Below, piece by piece: positions 1 through 10,300 of a stretch of DNA of 29,978 bases. Under the pieces are notes generated by a model that worked only from the letters and a program-made list of their open reading frames with translations, did no database searches and was not told where the DNA came from. A program made the position numbers and the translations under genes. Positions within the stretch are counted from its first letter, which is position 1; every line of letters starts with the position of its first letter. The DNA is from Acanthaster planci (Eukaryota; Echinodermata; Asteroidea; Valvatida; Acanthasteridae), in the NCBI RefSeq assembly GCF_001949145.1, contig NW_019091460.1, positions 369,108-399,085 on the forward strand, read 5' to 3'.

Positions 1-648
1 GCTTTGGGGTCTGCTGGCTGCCGGATTTACATCCAGTTACCAGACTAACAACTAAGTTTGTCTTCGCCAGTGCATGCTGCGCTTAGACTTGGGTGCACGT
101 TGGAGATCCAGTGATTGGGAAGGAAACAATACTAGTAATTTTAGAATATTGACCAGAGGGGGAATGGAGATGTAAAGATTGATATTTACATCCGTAACGT
201 TTGACCATCGGTACGTAAAACTAGGGTTCATTATTGTGACTGAGCACTGAGTGAGCATGGTGAGTGGTATCATGGGTCGCTGGTTGTGGTGGCCATGCAG
301 CTGGCTGTATGATCATCAATCTTTTCGAAGAATAAACGCGGAAGTAAAAAAAAAACTTAACTTAAAGAATTCCATACAAAGACACCACATTTTTTCCCCA
401 ACACGCAACAGTTTCTGTCATTTATCAGAAAGTGATAGCATGCTGTTAAAAATTGAATTTACAAATGATTTAGCAGGGAAAACATTGACAAGACGTGATT
501 GAAGCATTTACGGTTCTACTTAGTTAGGCGTACATTACTTAGGCCAACATGAATTATTAGCCTATCCTAGATTTAGAAAACGCTTGGAATTTTTAGACCA
601 GTCGCATACACATACTTTAGCGTAGGGTTTGTGTACCCCCAACATCCG

Positions 649-684
649 CCCCACTCCCACGTTTGTTCGTTCATGGGAGTGGGG
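649..684. repeat. GC-rich inverted repeat upstream of MPI
   Basis: CCCCACTCCCA at 649-659 is perfectly complementary to TGGGAGTGGGG at 674-684, with a 14-base spacer. It sits about 460 bases before the MPI start codon, in a locally CpG-richer stretch. The arms resemble CACCC/GGGTG boxes bound by KLF/Sp-type factors, and either DNA-binding or secondary structure is possible. Function is inferred only. Confidence 0.6.
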
Positions 685-788
685 CCGGGGGACGTCGGAC
701 CCCACAGTTCTGGGGTAGGTTTGTGCAGAGTTTCAAGTGACATGTGGGTATGGAGCTATTTCCTTAATAAACCTTTTCACGTTTCATG

Positions 789-839
789 TGCGCATGCTCA
801 GAAGATTTAACAGAGGGGACAACAACGTTACATAACGTT
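789..839. promoter_or_regulatory. Candidate MPI promoter sites (NRF-1-like and AACGTTA palindrome)
   Basis: TGCGCATGCTC at 789-799 differs by one base from the palindromic NRF-1 consensus (TGCGCATGCGC), a common TATA-less promoter element in animals. A perfect inverted repeat, AACGTTA-CA-TAACGTT, follows at 824-839. Both lie 300-360 bases upstream of the MPI ATG. The link to MPI transcription is inferred from position alone. Confidence 0.35.
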
Positions 840-1144
840 TGGCGAATGGATGCTCGCAACTGTTATTGCTGTAGACAACTTGGTCCCCTCCAGCTTTGTT
901 CACTTACGTTTTACTTGTGCGGGGGGTGCTAAAATTAACATAGCGACGGAACGGGAAATTGGCTTATTGGAAAAGAATTGGTTCTTAGTGTTGTTCTAGT
1001 TAAGCTGACCAGACACTGCTAGAGAAACAAGAGGGAATAAAGTGAGTAGTAAGACCATGAAGAATGGAAGATCTGTGGTATAATCATGGTTTGGGTTAAA
1101 TATGTTTTGATAAAAAGGCCAGTCGATCAAACGTTAGGACTGAA

Positions 1145-1391
1145 ATGGGCAGTCTAGTGTCTAAAAAGAAGCAGCCTCCACCAGCTAAAGGAGACTCCTC
1201 ATCCACACCACAAGCAGCTGGGTCACCTGCCTCGCCACCTGCCGCTGAATCTGAGGTCAAAGATCAAGGAGTATCTACACCTGCAGCACTTCCTGATGAG
1301 AAAGTTAACAAAGCTCCACCACAAGAAGGCGGTGCAGAGGAGGTCATGGTGGATGACGAGTCACCAGTGACCGTCACACAGACACCAGTTG
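1145..1391 (+). other. MPI: MPI exon 1: myristoylation-type, BASP1/MARCKS-like N-terminal extension
   Basis: This exon encodes residues 1-82 and the first base of codon 83. It opens [10 protein letters not shown]: Gly2, Ser6 and Lys7-9 fit the N-myristoyltransferase consensus followed by a polybasic membrane patch. The rest is low-complexity and rich in Pro, Ala, Ser, Glu and Lys, with no predicted fold, resembling the tails of BASP1 or MARCKS in composition. The donor (GTGAGT at 1392) is phase 1 and joins exon 2 in frame. If intron 1 is retained, translation stops after three more codons (TGA 1400-1402), giving an 85-residue free-standing protein. A second ATG at 1346-1348 (Met68, G at -3 and +4) would give a 430-residue MPI without the signal. 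Membrane anchoring is inferred. Confidence 0.8.
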
Positions 1392-4296
1392 GTGAGTACT
1401 GATATATCACCAGAATTTGATCATCATGTACCCATCATCAAATTTCAGTCGTTCAATGCTATCTACATCATCCAATGATCTTGATGCTGTTGTTTCATCA
1501 TTGTCATTTTCATGAGAAAGTAAAACTGCAAGGAGAATAGTCCTTTTTTGTTTCACCGAGAAATCATGTAATTATTTTTCTATCCAATCCTTTTTTTCCC
1601 AGCTGTTGCACTGAAGTGTGCAGTGCAGCAATATGCCTGGGGTCGCATTGGTAAGGACAGTGAGGTTGCAACCTTGACCCAGGCATGTGACCCTTCCTTC
1701 CAACTGAAAGAAGATGAGCCATATGCAGAGGTTTGTTAAAAGCAAGTTAACAAAATAAAGAGATCCGAGATGAAAATGGTTTTGAAATAATAGCACAGTT
1801 TAGAATGTTTGTCCATAAGGAAGATACACACTGAAGCAATAGCTTTTTCTTCTTAGGAGATTAGGCTGTGGCCAAAATTTGGGAAATGCATGTAGTCATC
1901 TTTGTCATGTGATTTCCAATGAGTCGACAAAATCCATTCTGATTGATTGGCCAGTAAGTTGTTTTTGGCCTGCCCCTCCTTCAAGCACTTTTAACAATCC
2001 CGGCAGCGTTTCTTTCTGTCTTTCAGCTTTGGATGGGTACGCATGTCAAAGGTCCGTCCATCGTTGAAGGTCAAGAGGCCAAATCATTGAAGGATTGGAT
2101 CGCCGATCAACCAGATTGCCTTGGTGAGAAGGTCAGGTCAAAGTTCAATGACCAACTGCCGTTTCTCTTCAAGGTGTTATCTGTTAACAAGTCATTGTCT
2201 ATCCAGGCACACCCACACAAGGTGAGTAAGGCTGGATGTATTAGGTCTCTTCAGGCCCAGATTGTGCCACAGTCATTTTTATATTCATTCCTTCAATGCA
2301 AACAGTGAGTCAGTCCTCATGTGCCACTATGAAGGCAATCGGAAATGGTTGAGATTCATCTGAATTCATGTTTTGACTTCACACATGTGCTATCCACATG
2401 TATGCACCCTTACATTGTCATGGGTAAGCCACACATACAGCGCCCTCAGACTCATGCAAGAAGCCAATATCGTATCCTTGGTTATGTCTAAAACCACTTG
2501 ATCCTGAGCCCAGAACATCCTGCGTAACATATTGGTGCCAAGGCTGGTTTTGACTGTTCTGGCTGTGGCTGATGATAATATAAGCCTATGGAAGCTGCTG
2601 CAGCCAGTTGCCATTGACATGCGTAGTTTATTTCTGGCTGTGGCTAAGTGATTCTGACGCTAACTAAATATATACGGTACAAATTCAGTGGAGCAAGTTC
2701 CAGGTTCCAGTTTTTGAAATTAATTGTAAGCTCTCATTGATTCTGACAGGCTTTAGCAGAGACTCTTCATGCTGAACATCCTGAGAATTACCCAGATGAC
2801 AATCACAAACCAGAAATGGCTATTGCCTTGACACCATTTGAAGGTCTAAATGGCTTCAGACCACTCATTGAAATTGATAACTTCCTGAAGAGTGAGTCAG
2901 TTTGATAATTTTTGAAGGGAAAATACGTCCAGTCTCAGTTAGATTATCAAACGCTATCCAGTGACCATTGTTCTTGTTTGTTTCTTGATGTAAGGAAATC
3001 TGTTGGTTTAGTGGACAGATGTTTGAGGGCGCTATTTGATCGGCGGCTTTCTGTAGACCATGGCTAGAGTCTCATTTGTTACCCCTTTTTATGGACAGCT
3101 GTACCAGAATTCCGAGCTGTAGTTGGGGAAGACAACGCTGACAAATTCACCGCAGAGCTAGAGGCAGGAGGCAGTGATTCCAAGAACGTCTTGAAGGATT
3201 GCTTCACGGAATTGATGACAAGAGATCCTGAATTTGTCAAAGAACAACTGGCTCTCCTTGTCCAGCGACTACAAGCAGAAGGTAATGACTTCATTTTCTT
3301 TCCTGACAATGTCAGAAATCTTCATGAAGCAAATTCACACGCTTTTCTTGTTTACATTTCTTTCCATAGATTCAGAAACTGGCAAGAACCGTGAACTTCT
3401 CTTGCGTCTGAATTCTCAGTTTCCTGGAGATGTTGGATGTTTCTGTAGTTTCTTCCTCAATCACATGACCTTACAGCCTGGGGAAGCCATGTTCCTGGGG
3501 CCAAATGAACCCCATGCATACCTTAGTGGAAGTAAGTCATGTGATCACACCTCAGGCAGCACCAAAATAATGCCAGTGGTCAATCTTTTAGCGCGTAGAA
3601 GCCATGTTGCCTGGTCCTTAAAGTCACATTCCAGCATTCTGTCGTCTTGTTACATCTCATACGTATTTATGAAGTGTGCAGTGATGTCATTGGCCATCAT
3701 CTTGAATCAGTTGTGAACTCCTGCACAGGTTGACCAATCTGAAGTAGTTATTCTGTTTCCCTGATCTGTTCAGACTGCATGGAGTGCATGGCATGCTCAG
3801 ATAATGTCGTCCGTGCTGGTCTCACCCCAAAGTACAAAGACGTAGAGAACTTGTGCAAGATGCTGACATATCTACCAAGTCCAGCCCAAGACAGACTCTT
3901 CCCTAGTGTGACTGACCCAGGGGATGCTTGTGTCACCATTTATGACCCACCAGTGCCTGATTTTGCTGTGGCAAGGATAAAGGTATTGAATTTCACAACA
4001 CTTTGCTCCTTTTTTAACTCGTTTTATTCTAGAAACATGTGGCTTAACTTTTAATTCTCAATTTCCAGGTTGCAGAGGGAGTAGAGTCATATGAAGTAAC
4101 AGCCTATGACAGTGCCAGCATATTTATTACCATCAGTGGCCAAGCCGAGGCATCACACCCATCGTTTGGAAATGGTAAAACCCTGACCCTGAAGAGAGGC
4201 TCAGTTATTTTCATGTCAGCCAACCACAGCCTTCCTCTTAAACTGGAAAAAGCAGATGGCCTGCTTGCTTTCAGAGCTTACTGCCCATTGGATTGA
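1145..4296 (+). CDS. MPI: Mannose-6-phosphate isomerase, complete, 8 coding exons, 497 aa
   Basis: Zinc-dependent type I enzyme interconverting fructose-6-phosphate and mannose-6-phosphate, the entry to GDP-mannose for glycosylation; normally cytosolic. Exons: 1145-1391, 1603-1730, 2027-2221, 2750-2891, 3099-3281, 3370-3531, 3774-3982, 4069-4296. All introns are GT-AG and the phases agree; the sum is 1494 nt including TGA. Residues 87-96 read [10 protein letters not shown], as in animal MPI. Zinc ligands are visible as Gln185 and His187 (SIQAHPHK), Glu212 (YPDDNHKPE, the type I signature) and His347 ([10 protein letters not shown]). Arg366 (NVVRAGL) is the expected catalytic arginine. Spacing matches the human enzyme (423 aa); the extra length is N-terminal, from exon 1. 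The start has a good context (G at -3, G at +4) with an in-frame stop 48 bases upstream. Nothing indicates a pseudogene. Confidence 0.97.
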
Positions 4297-4750
4297 AATT
4301 GCAACTCGGTTTCATGTGTCAGCAAAATCAAGCCAGAATGTTTATGTGGTAGGGGGCTCTACACATGTGACAGTTAATTTTATATTGCTTGGATTGAATT
4401 TGCAAGACTTTTAAGGTTTGTTTGTTTGTTTGTTTGTTTGTTTCTCTCTCAGTACTTTTTGAATCTATTGTTATTTTGGTTTAACAATTGTTGGTTAGTT
4501 AAAACTTAAACTTTGTAAACGTTTACAGTTTAAAACTCCATAGAAATACCTACCGATATGAGCACATGTCTAGTGAAAAGTTTAATTATTGTACCAGGAG
4601 TTAGTCAAAATGTTTATCTAACCCTAACCATTATGAATCTAATAAGCATATGCATGATTTTAATGATCCCAGGGAAGTTAATAATGAAATTAACTTGTTT
4701 CCATTGATCTGTTCAGATGAAATAACACCTGTGCCTTTTAGTTGAATAAA
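4297..4750 (+). other. MPI: MPI 3' UTR with poly(A) signal and TTTG microsatellite
   Basis: The sequence after the TGA is AT-rich and non-coding. A canonical AATAAA at 4745-4750 is the first clear polyadenylation signal and gives a 3' UTR of about 470 bases. A (TTTG)n run of roughly seven units lies at 4416-4443, followed by a short CT run. No coding potential is visible. Confidence 0.65.
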
Positions 4751-5159
4751 ATTGGTTGGGTATTAAAATACAAATATGCACGTGCAATGGTATCATTGGC
4801 AAAACCTATATTTTCTTTGTAAGCCGGCCGCAAAGTTTGAATTATTTATGCCATAAAACAACTTGGTATAATTCTATATATTCTTATTTGTAACTAAGTT
4901 TCTTTGAGCAAAATGATTAAGATTTTGAGTCCATGTTTTTGCTGTAGAAAAAAGTTGTAAGTAGAGAAAAATCTGTGGCAAAGAAGTTGACCATGCTTTG
5001 TTCTAAAAGAACACATCACTCATTGTTTGAACAAAATTTATTTTTTTATGAATTTGATATTAAACTTAAATTTCATGTGTACGGGAAAGCTTTAAGTGCA
5101 ACAGCAACTAGCCACTGGAGCTAAGCTAAAACATCAAGTCTGTATAGCATGCACAGCAT
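4751..5159. other. Intergenic, AT-rich, nothing recognised
   Basis: No coding exon, RNA gene or clear repeat is visible between the MPI poly(A) signal and the first fold-back element. Confidence 0.5.
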
Positions 5160-5545
5160 TCTTTAGGATGAATGCGGGCAATTCACAATACAGAGCGCCA
5201 CCAAGAGTTTGCCACAGACAGACCACTTTTCAAGGTTGACATGCTTTAAGTGTACTTAGTACATAATTTGGGGATGTTTGATTGATTGAGGCATTCCCTG
5301 CACCTCACAAAACCGTCATTTTGACTACCTAACACCCATTCACATCAAGCAATTTCGAATTTTCAACCAAGATTGACATACGAAAAACAACATGGAAAAA
5401 ATTCAAGTTTTCTCCGTACAGCATAGTTATCGAATGAGAGTTTGTCAACTATTTATCCCATAATGCACTGTGAAAAGGCCTCTCTATGACAACATCTTGG
5501 TGGCACATTGCATTGCGTATCGCCCATATTCATGTTATGAAATTT
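5160..5545. mobile_element. Diverged fold-back element (MITE-like), older copy
   Basis: The left end around 5165-5235 and the reverse complement of the right end around 5460-5540 align at roughly 70% by eye. They share GAAT-GGGC, then GCCACCAAGA (left) and its complement TCTTGGTGGC (right). The same core, CGCCACCAAGAGTTTGC, occurs in the better preserved fold-back at 15561-15733, so both appear to be members of one family. No transposase is encoded. The element lies in the intergenic stretch between two convergent genes. Boundaries are approximate. Confidence 0.5.
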
Positions 5546-6750
5546 GGAAGGCTGGAATTTCACTTACCAGAAATATACCACGAATTCTAAGAAATTGTGA
5601 GAGCCTTTTTTTTTTCTGGAAAGGTATCTAATGTCAAATGCTCACTGGGTCAAGTTGAGTTTGAAGGGTCATAAAAAACAAACATTTGATATTGTTTTTA
5701 AAGGAAATAGAAGGTATGTGAAAAGTCAGGTACATAGTTTCATTGGGTGCCTTAATTATTGAAATTAGACTCCTTGAGGTTTTTAAATTTACATTGTCAT
5801 ATTGAAGTTGATCCATATGCAATGACTGAACATGTTCAAAAAATGAATAAATGGGATTTTCTGTCTGGCATAAATTTCCAAACTGACCTTAAACGTCTGT
5901 AATTTTCACACTTACCTCATTTCTTGCACTGGTCTCTTGAAATGCATTTTAATAAATAAGTCTTATACGTAACAATTCCAGCTTGTCTTACATGTACTGC
6001 ATTTCTGAATGGTATTGCCGTCATTAACAAAGGTAAGTTGGGTGAATTTCTTTAGTCAAAAGCATACTGAACACAAGGCCAAAACTCTGCATGTTTAGAA
6101 GACAGAAATACAGAAAACCAAGATTTATCCAACGGAAATTCAGACTCCAAAACCCACCTTCACAACACATGATTTGATGATACAAACTGAATGAATAGCA
6201 GCCAAAATAAAGCCCAGGTGAAGCTGAACAGTGAAAAAGCAAACAGCTATTTTGTGACTTACAGAAGATTCAAGAGTACTGCACCAAATGCCCTGGTCTC
6301 GGCGGATTCAGAAAAATGGTAGTACACGCTTGATTGATGTGAGTAGGTATGTGGTGGTGAGCATTCCATTCAACAGTCAAAAGGTTTCAGCTAGTTCGAT
6401 TGTCGGGTAGTTTAGCTTGTCAGATTGCTGAATAACTTGACGGGTAGATGTCCCATCCTTACAGCAGCGTCCAGTCATTCCCGTCATCAGCTTCGCCATC
6501 CTTACTTCAGCCGCACCACCATTCTCCAATTTGTCCACTAGCAATCTACTGAGTTGGGCCTTCTACTCCTTATATATACCACTCCAAACACAAAAGAAAA
6601 CTATTTGGAAAGATCTAACCAACCACATAACACTCATTCCATGGGCAGGTTTAGATGAGGCATCCACACACCTGCAGTACATGTAGCTGAACACAATACA
6701 TAATTGGTCCACTGAATTCTTTACATTAGCAAAGGTGGTATCAATACAAG
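5546..6750. other. Intergenic, nothing recognised
   Basis: AT-rich sequence with short chance open frames on both strands and no exon-like segment flanked by good splice signals. A few isolated ACATGTA motifs start to appear here (for example near 5990 and 6680) and become frequent further right. Confidence 0.45.
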
Positions 6751-7240
6751 TTTCAACTAAGTTGTCTTCTGTTATTGACCTTTTCACAAATAAATTCATA
6801 ATTATGCACGCATGCGCACAAATGGCCTTAGCAGCAAGGTCCATTGAAAATGCACAGGGGTGTGATTTTGATCATTTTCTCTCAGGTTTTCTGGCTTTGT
6901 TCAGTTTTTTCCCATTAAATTGTTTTTGCTATAAAACAGCATGACAGGAGACTGACTTAGATACGGCAATCTCATGTGGACAGGTAAAATCACAATGGTA
7001 AAATCTTTTTACAGAGCACTCAAAATCCCGCTAAGATTAGATACTAATAGCAAAAATGATTGCATGGGATTTTCTGAAGAAAAAAATGAACAAAGCCAGA
7101 AAACCTGAGAGAAAAATGATCAAAATCACACCCCAGTACATTTTCAACGGCCCTTGCCGCTAAGGCCATTTGTGCGCATGCACGCATAATTATGAATTTA
7201 TTTGTGAAAAGGTCAATAACAGAAGACAACTTAGTTGACA
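6751..7240. mobile_element. Long inverted-repeat (fold-back) element with ~190-bp arms
   Basis: Bases 6751-6932 are the near-perfect reverse complement of 7047-7240, with a 114-base spacer. The outer ~150 bases of the arms differ at only about ten positions; the inner parts are more diverged with small indels. Because the arms share an open frame, similar short peptides appear on opposite strands, which is an artefact of the repeat. Each arm contains a CATGCGCAC core resembling an NRF-1 site. No transposase is visible, so it is best called a non-autonomous fold-back element or a local inverted duplication. Confidence 0.75.
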
Positions 7241-7340
7241 AAATGACAGCATGCAGCTGTCATAAACAGGCACTTGAAGTATAAACAAAGAAACAAGTGA
7301 AGCTGAAAACTGGATGTTCTGTCGAATATTAAGTAACTTT

Positions 7341-10300
7341 GTTTTATTCACAAGATCCTCGTGGTCATGTCCAAGCCAATGGGGTTAAACAAGGAAGACG
7401 TCAAAAACCAAATGATATCAAGTCAGTAGTCAACTCAAGATAATTTATGTTGCATGGAAAACAACAAATTAACAAAAGAAAAAAATACAAGTCTCTCAAA
7501 GTTCTTAAGTTACAAATAACTTATAGCAGTACAGTCAGAGTATCTGTTTGATGCATACCAACTAGATGCAACATATGCTATTTAAATGAACTGATAATAA
7601 CATGTAACACGTGCTGTTATTCACACTTGTTGACTTTATAAATACATATACAATATTCACAATACTACAGACTGGTCGTGCAGTGTAAACTCAGAAATAA
7701 ACATTGTCCACAGTGTGCCAACTATTATAAAAGGCGTGATTGCACTACAGAAATGGCTGCGTGATTTTTGTCAACATTTAAAAACTTTTGATTTGTCGTC
7801 TCCTTTTAAGAGTGTGGCTTTTTCCAATTACAAGTCCCAAGTGAAGCACTGTTAACTTAATGAACTCAATGAACTTAAAAAGGAATTAATACTCCTGGCA
7901 TAAGGAACCTTAGTATGAATACACACTGGTCCGCCGCATGAAGATACAATATTTGCAACAATTGACAAGTGGATATGTGGTGTGAGTTGAGCTAACTGGA
8001 TACACCTATTCTAAATGTACAACAGGTGGATCTCGGAAATTAACACAAGCTTTTGATTATCTGAATTCAACATTTTGAACTGGTTAATGAGACGACAAGT
8101 CTACATTTTGGCTCTAGTCAAACTACTAACCAAGGTGAACATGCAGACACCGGTAAACCTTTCTCTGTAAGGTAAGGATTTGGAACCAGGTGTAACATTA
8201 ACACCCAGGTGTAAAATAACACTGGGATCAAGATTCCAAATCAAATCAATCAGTTAAACCCTGGTCAACATTTTTATCTCTACTCACTCCAAGCAACATA
8301 CATGTTTCTTTTCAGGTTACGTTAGGTAGATTTAGCAATGACATTCCTTTTTGAAGTCTAACTCCAAAGGTTTTTCAAATTCACTTGTCAATTGTTGCAT
8401 TTAGCATCTTCACTGCAGATTATAACCTGAGCTAAAGCCCTGATAGGAGCAATATCATGGCTGTCAGCTATAGATTCCTCCAGTAGACACCAGTAGAGGG
8501 CACTATTCCTTGTGGCAACTTTGAAGTTCTGAGGAGATATAATGTGTCATCCACGTTCGTCCATGTCACATGTTTGACCTAAGCCTCCTTGCTGCCTATT
8601 CTAATGGTCTTCATATTCTGTGTTCATGAGAACTTAAAATAGGGGTTAGACAAGCATGGAGGTAGTTGATAAGGGTGTCAACCGTCAGTAGAAAGTCACT
8701 CCATTGCAGCGGTCCATATCCTAACCATAAATGTCACATACATCTACAACATAAAAACCAGTGAGAGAAAAATTGACTACAAGGCTAACACAGTCATACC
8801 AAAAAATTATGGCTATGGTAACATCAGGGGTACTTCCTCTTGGCCAAGCTGTGAGTGTCCCCAAATACTACATGATATAAACAGGATGACTATGGTTTGT
8901 ACAAATATCATCCCACTGCCTGTGTCAAAGGTCATGTGAAGACACAGTTATCATAGCCATAAAGTACTGATAAATAAACCAACAACTGGATATACAATCT
9001 TAATGCACATAGTCTAGATCTTTCGCCATAAATAAATATCAATAAATATACTGTAACATTAAGTTCATCTTATTACTTATTAAAGCTTTGTCTATTCTTT
9101 TTTCTTAGAGTTGCAAATGCACCAATTTTCTTTTGGCATTGCCGACAAAAATGATCTTAAATAATGAATATTACAGGTGAACAAGTAAATGATTTAGAAT
9201 TTGAGAAATTTCTCTTGGTGACAACATGATTATCTTGATATGATGAAAACAAGGTACATTGAGGAATGAGTCTTCAAGTGCTACATGTAAGAAATGAGAA
9301 GTCCCCTTTGAATGTGTTTTTTTTATCAATTTGCCAGACGTGAAATCTGAGTAATGTTTTATTCTAAATAAATGAACGTGTACCTGGCACTATTGGGGTA
9401 CAGAGAGTCACCAATCTGCTATAAGACATCTTTTTTTAATAATTTTTTTCTTCTTTTTTTTCTCTTTTAAATTTTTTTTAATTCTTTTTTTGATTTTTAC
9501 TTTAAAATGACACCTACTCTGTTGGAGTTTCTTTTTTGTGTTTTTACACTTTAAAATGAGCTCTATTTGTTTCTAAAATATTTACACTGCGAGATAAAGA
9601 GGCTCTTTTCGGAAAAATTGGCAACAAAACACAATTAAATGGAACGAAAATAACAACTTTACATTCAGAAATATAACTTACATAGTATAAAACGTACATT
9701 ACAAATATCTAGTCAATCAAAAAGGACAAATGCCATATGGGGACATATTGATCAGCAAGGTCTTATTTTCCTGAAAAAAGTTATACACAAACATAAATTT
9801 GATGAGGCAGCCGAGTGCCATACTTCCATTGTTTGAAACATTAATTATGAAAATGAAATTTGTTCCTGAAATGTTTACCTATGACCCACTGGCCAACACC
9901 AGAACTGACATTATAGCGCCCTCTTCAGTTTCAAATTATCCAGGTTGCAAAGGCTTCATCATAATTTATTCTACAAAAAGAACCTCTACATGTACAAGTA
10001 CAATCAATCGCAAATTAAAAAAAACAAGAGAGAAAAACCGTGCCATGTTTCCAACCTTCATTTTACCTTTTCATGTAAAAGAACCCTTTTACAAAGGAGA
10101 GATGGCCATTCCAAGCTGTGGTGATACCTGAATAGTTGATGATTCTTGATTTTATGAGATTTTGTTATTTGATTCCTTGTTCTGCATACAAATTCACAAG
10201 GTATTCAAATTTGCCTACGATGGGGATAATAACATATGTACAAACAACAATATTTCACACAAAACAGAGGAGGCTTGGAGTGGGTGGGTTGCTACGTACC

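Larger units (their letters stand above)
1..1144. other. Upstream region of MPI; no gene recognised
   Basis: I see no convincing coding exon here; the short open frames have no recognisable domains. The right part (about 600-1100) is richer in G+C and CpG than the rest of the window and holds the sites listed separately, so it is the likely promoter and 5' leader of MPI. An in-frame TAA at 1097-1099 lies 48 bases before the MPI ATG, so the long N-terminal reading frame does not extend further upstream unless through another exon. The transcription start is not determinable by eye. A TATA-like GATAAAAAGG at 1109-1118 would place a start almost on the ATG, so I do not favour it. Confidence 0.5.

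Noticed and set aside
2390-2620. Minus-strand frame inside MPI intron 3
   Set aside because: No recognisable protein and no splice context; intronic shadow.
3234-3716. Open frame of 160 codons running through an MPI intron
   Set aside because: Its second half coincides with MPI exon 6, but the first half reads exon 5 out of frame and then intron. The splice signals and the homology require the intron at 3282-3369.
6563-7241. Similar peptides (TKLSSVIDLFTNKFIIM) on opposite strands
   Set aside because: They are translations of the two arms of the inverted repeat, not a gene family.
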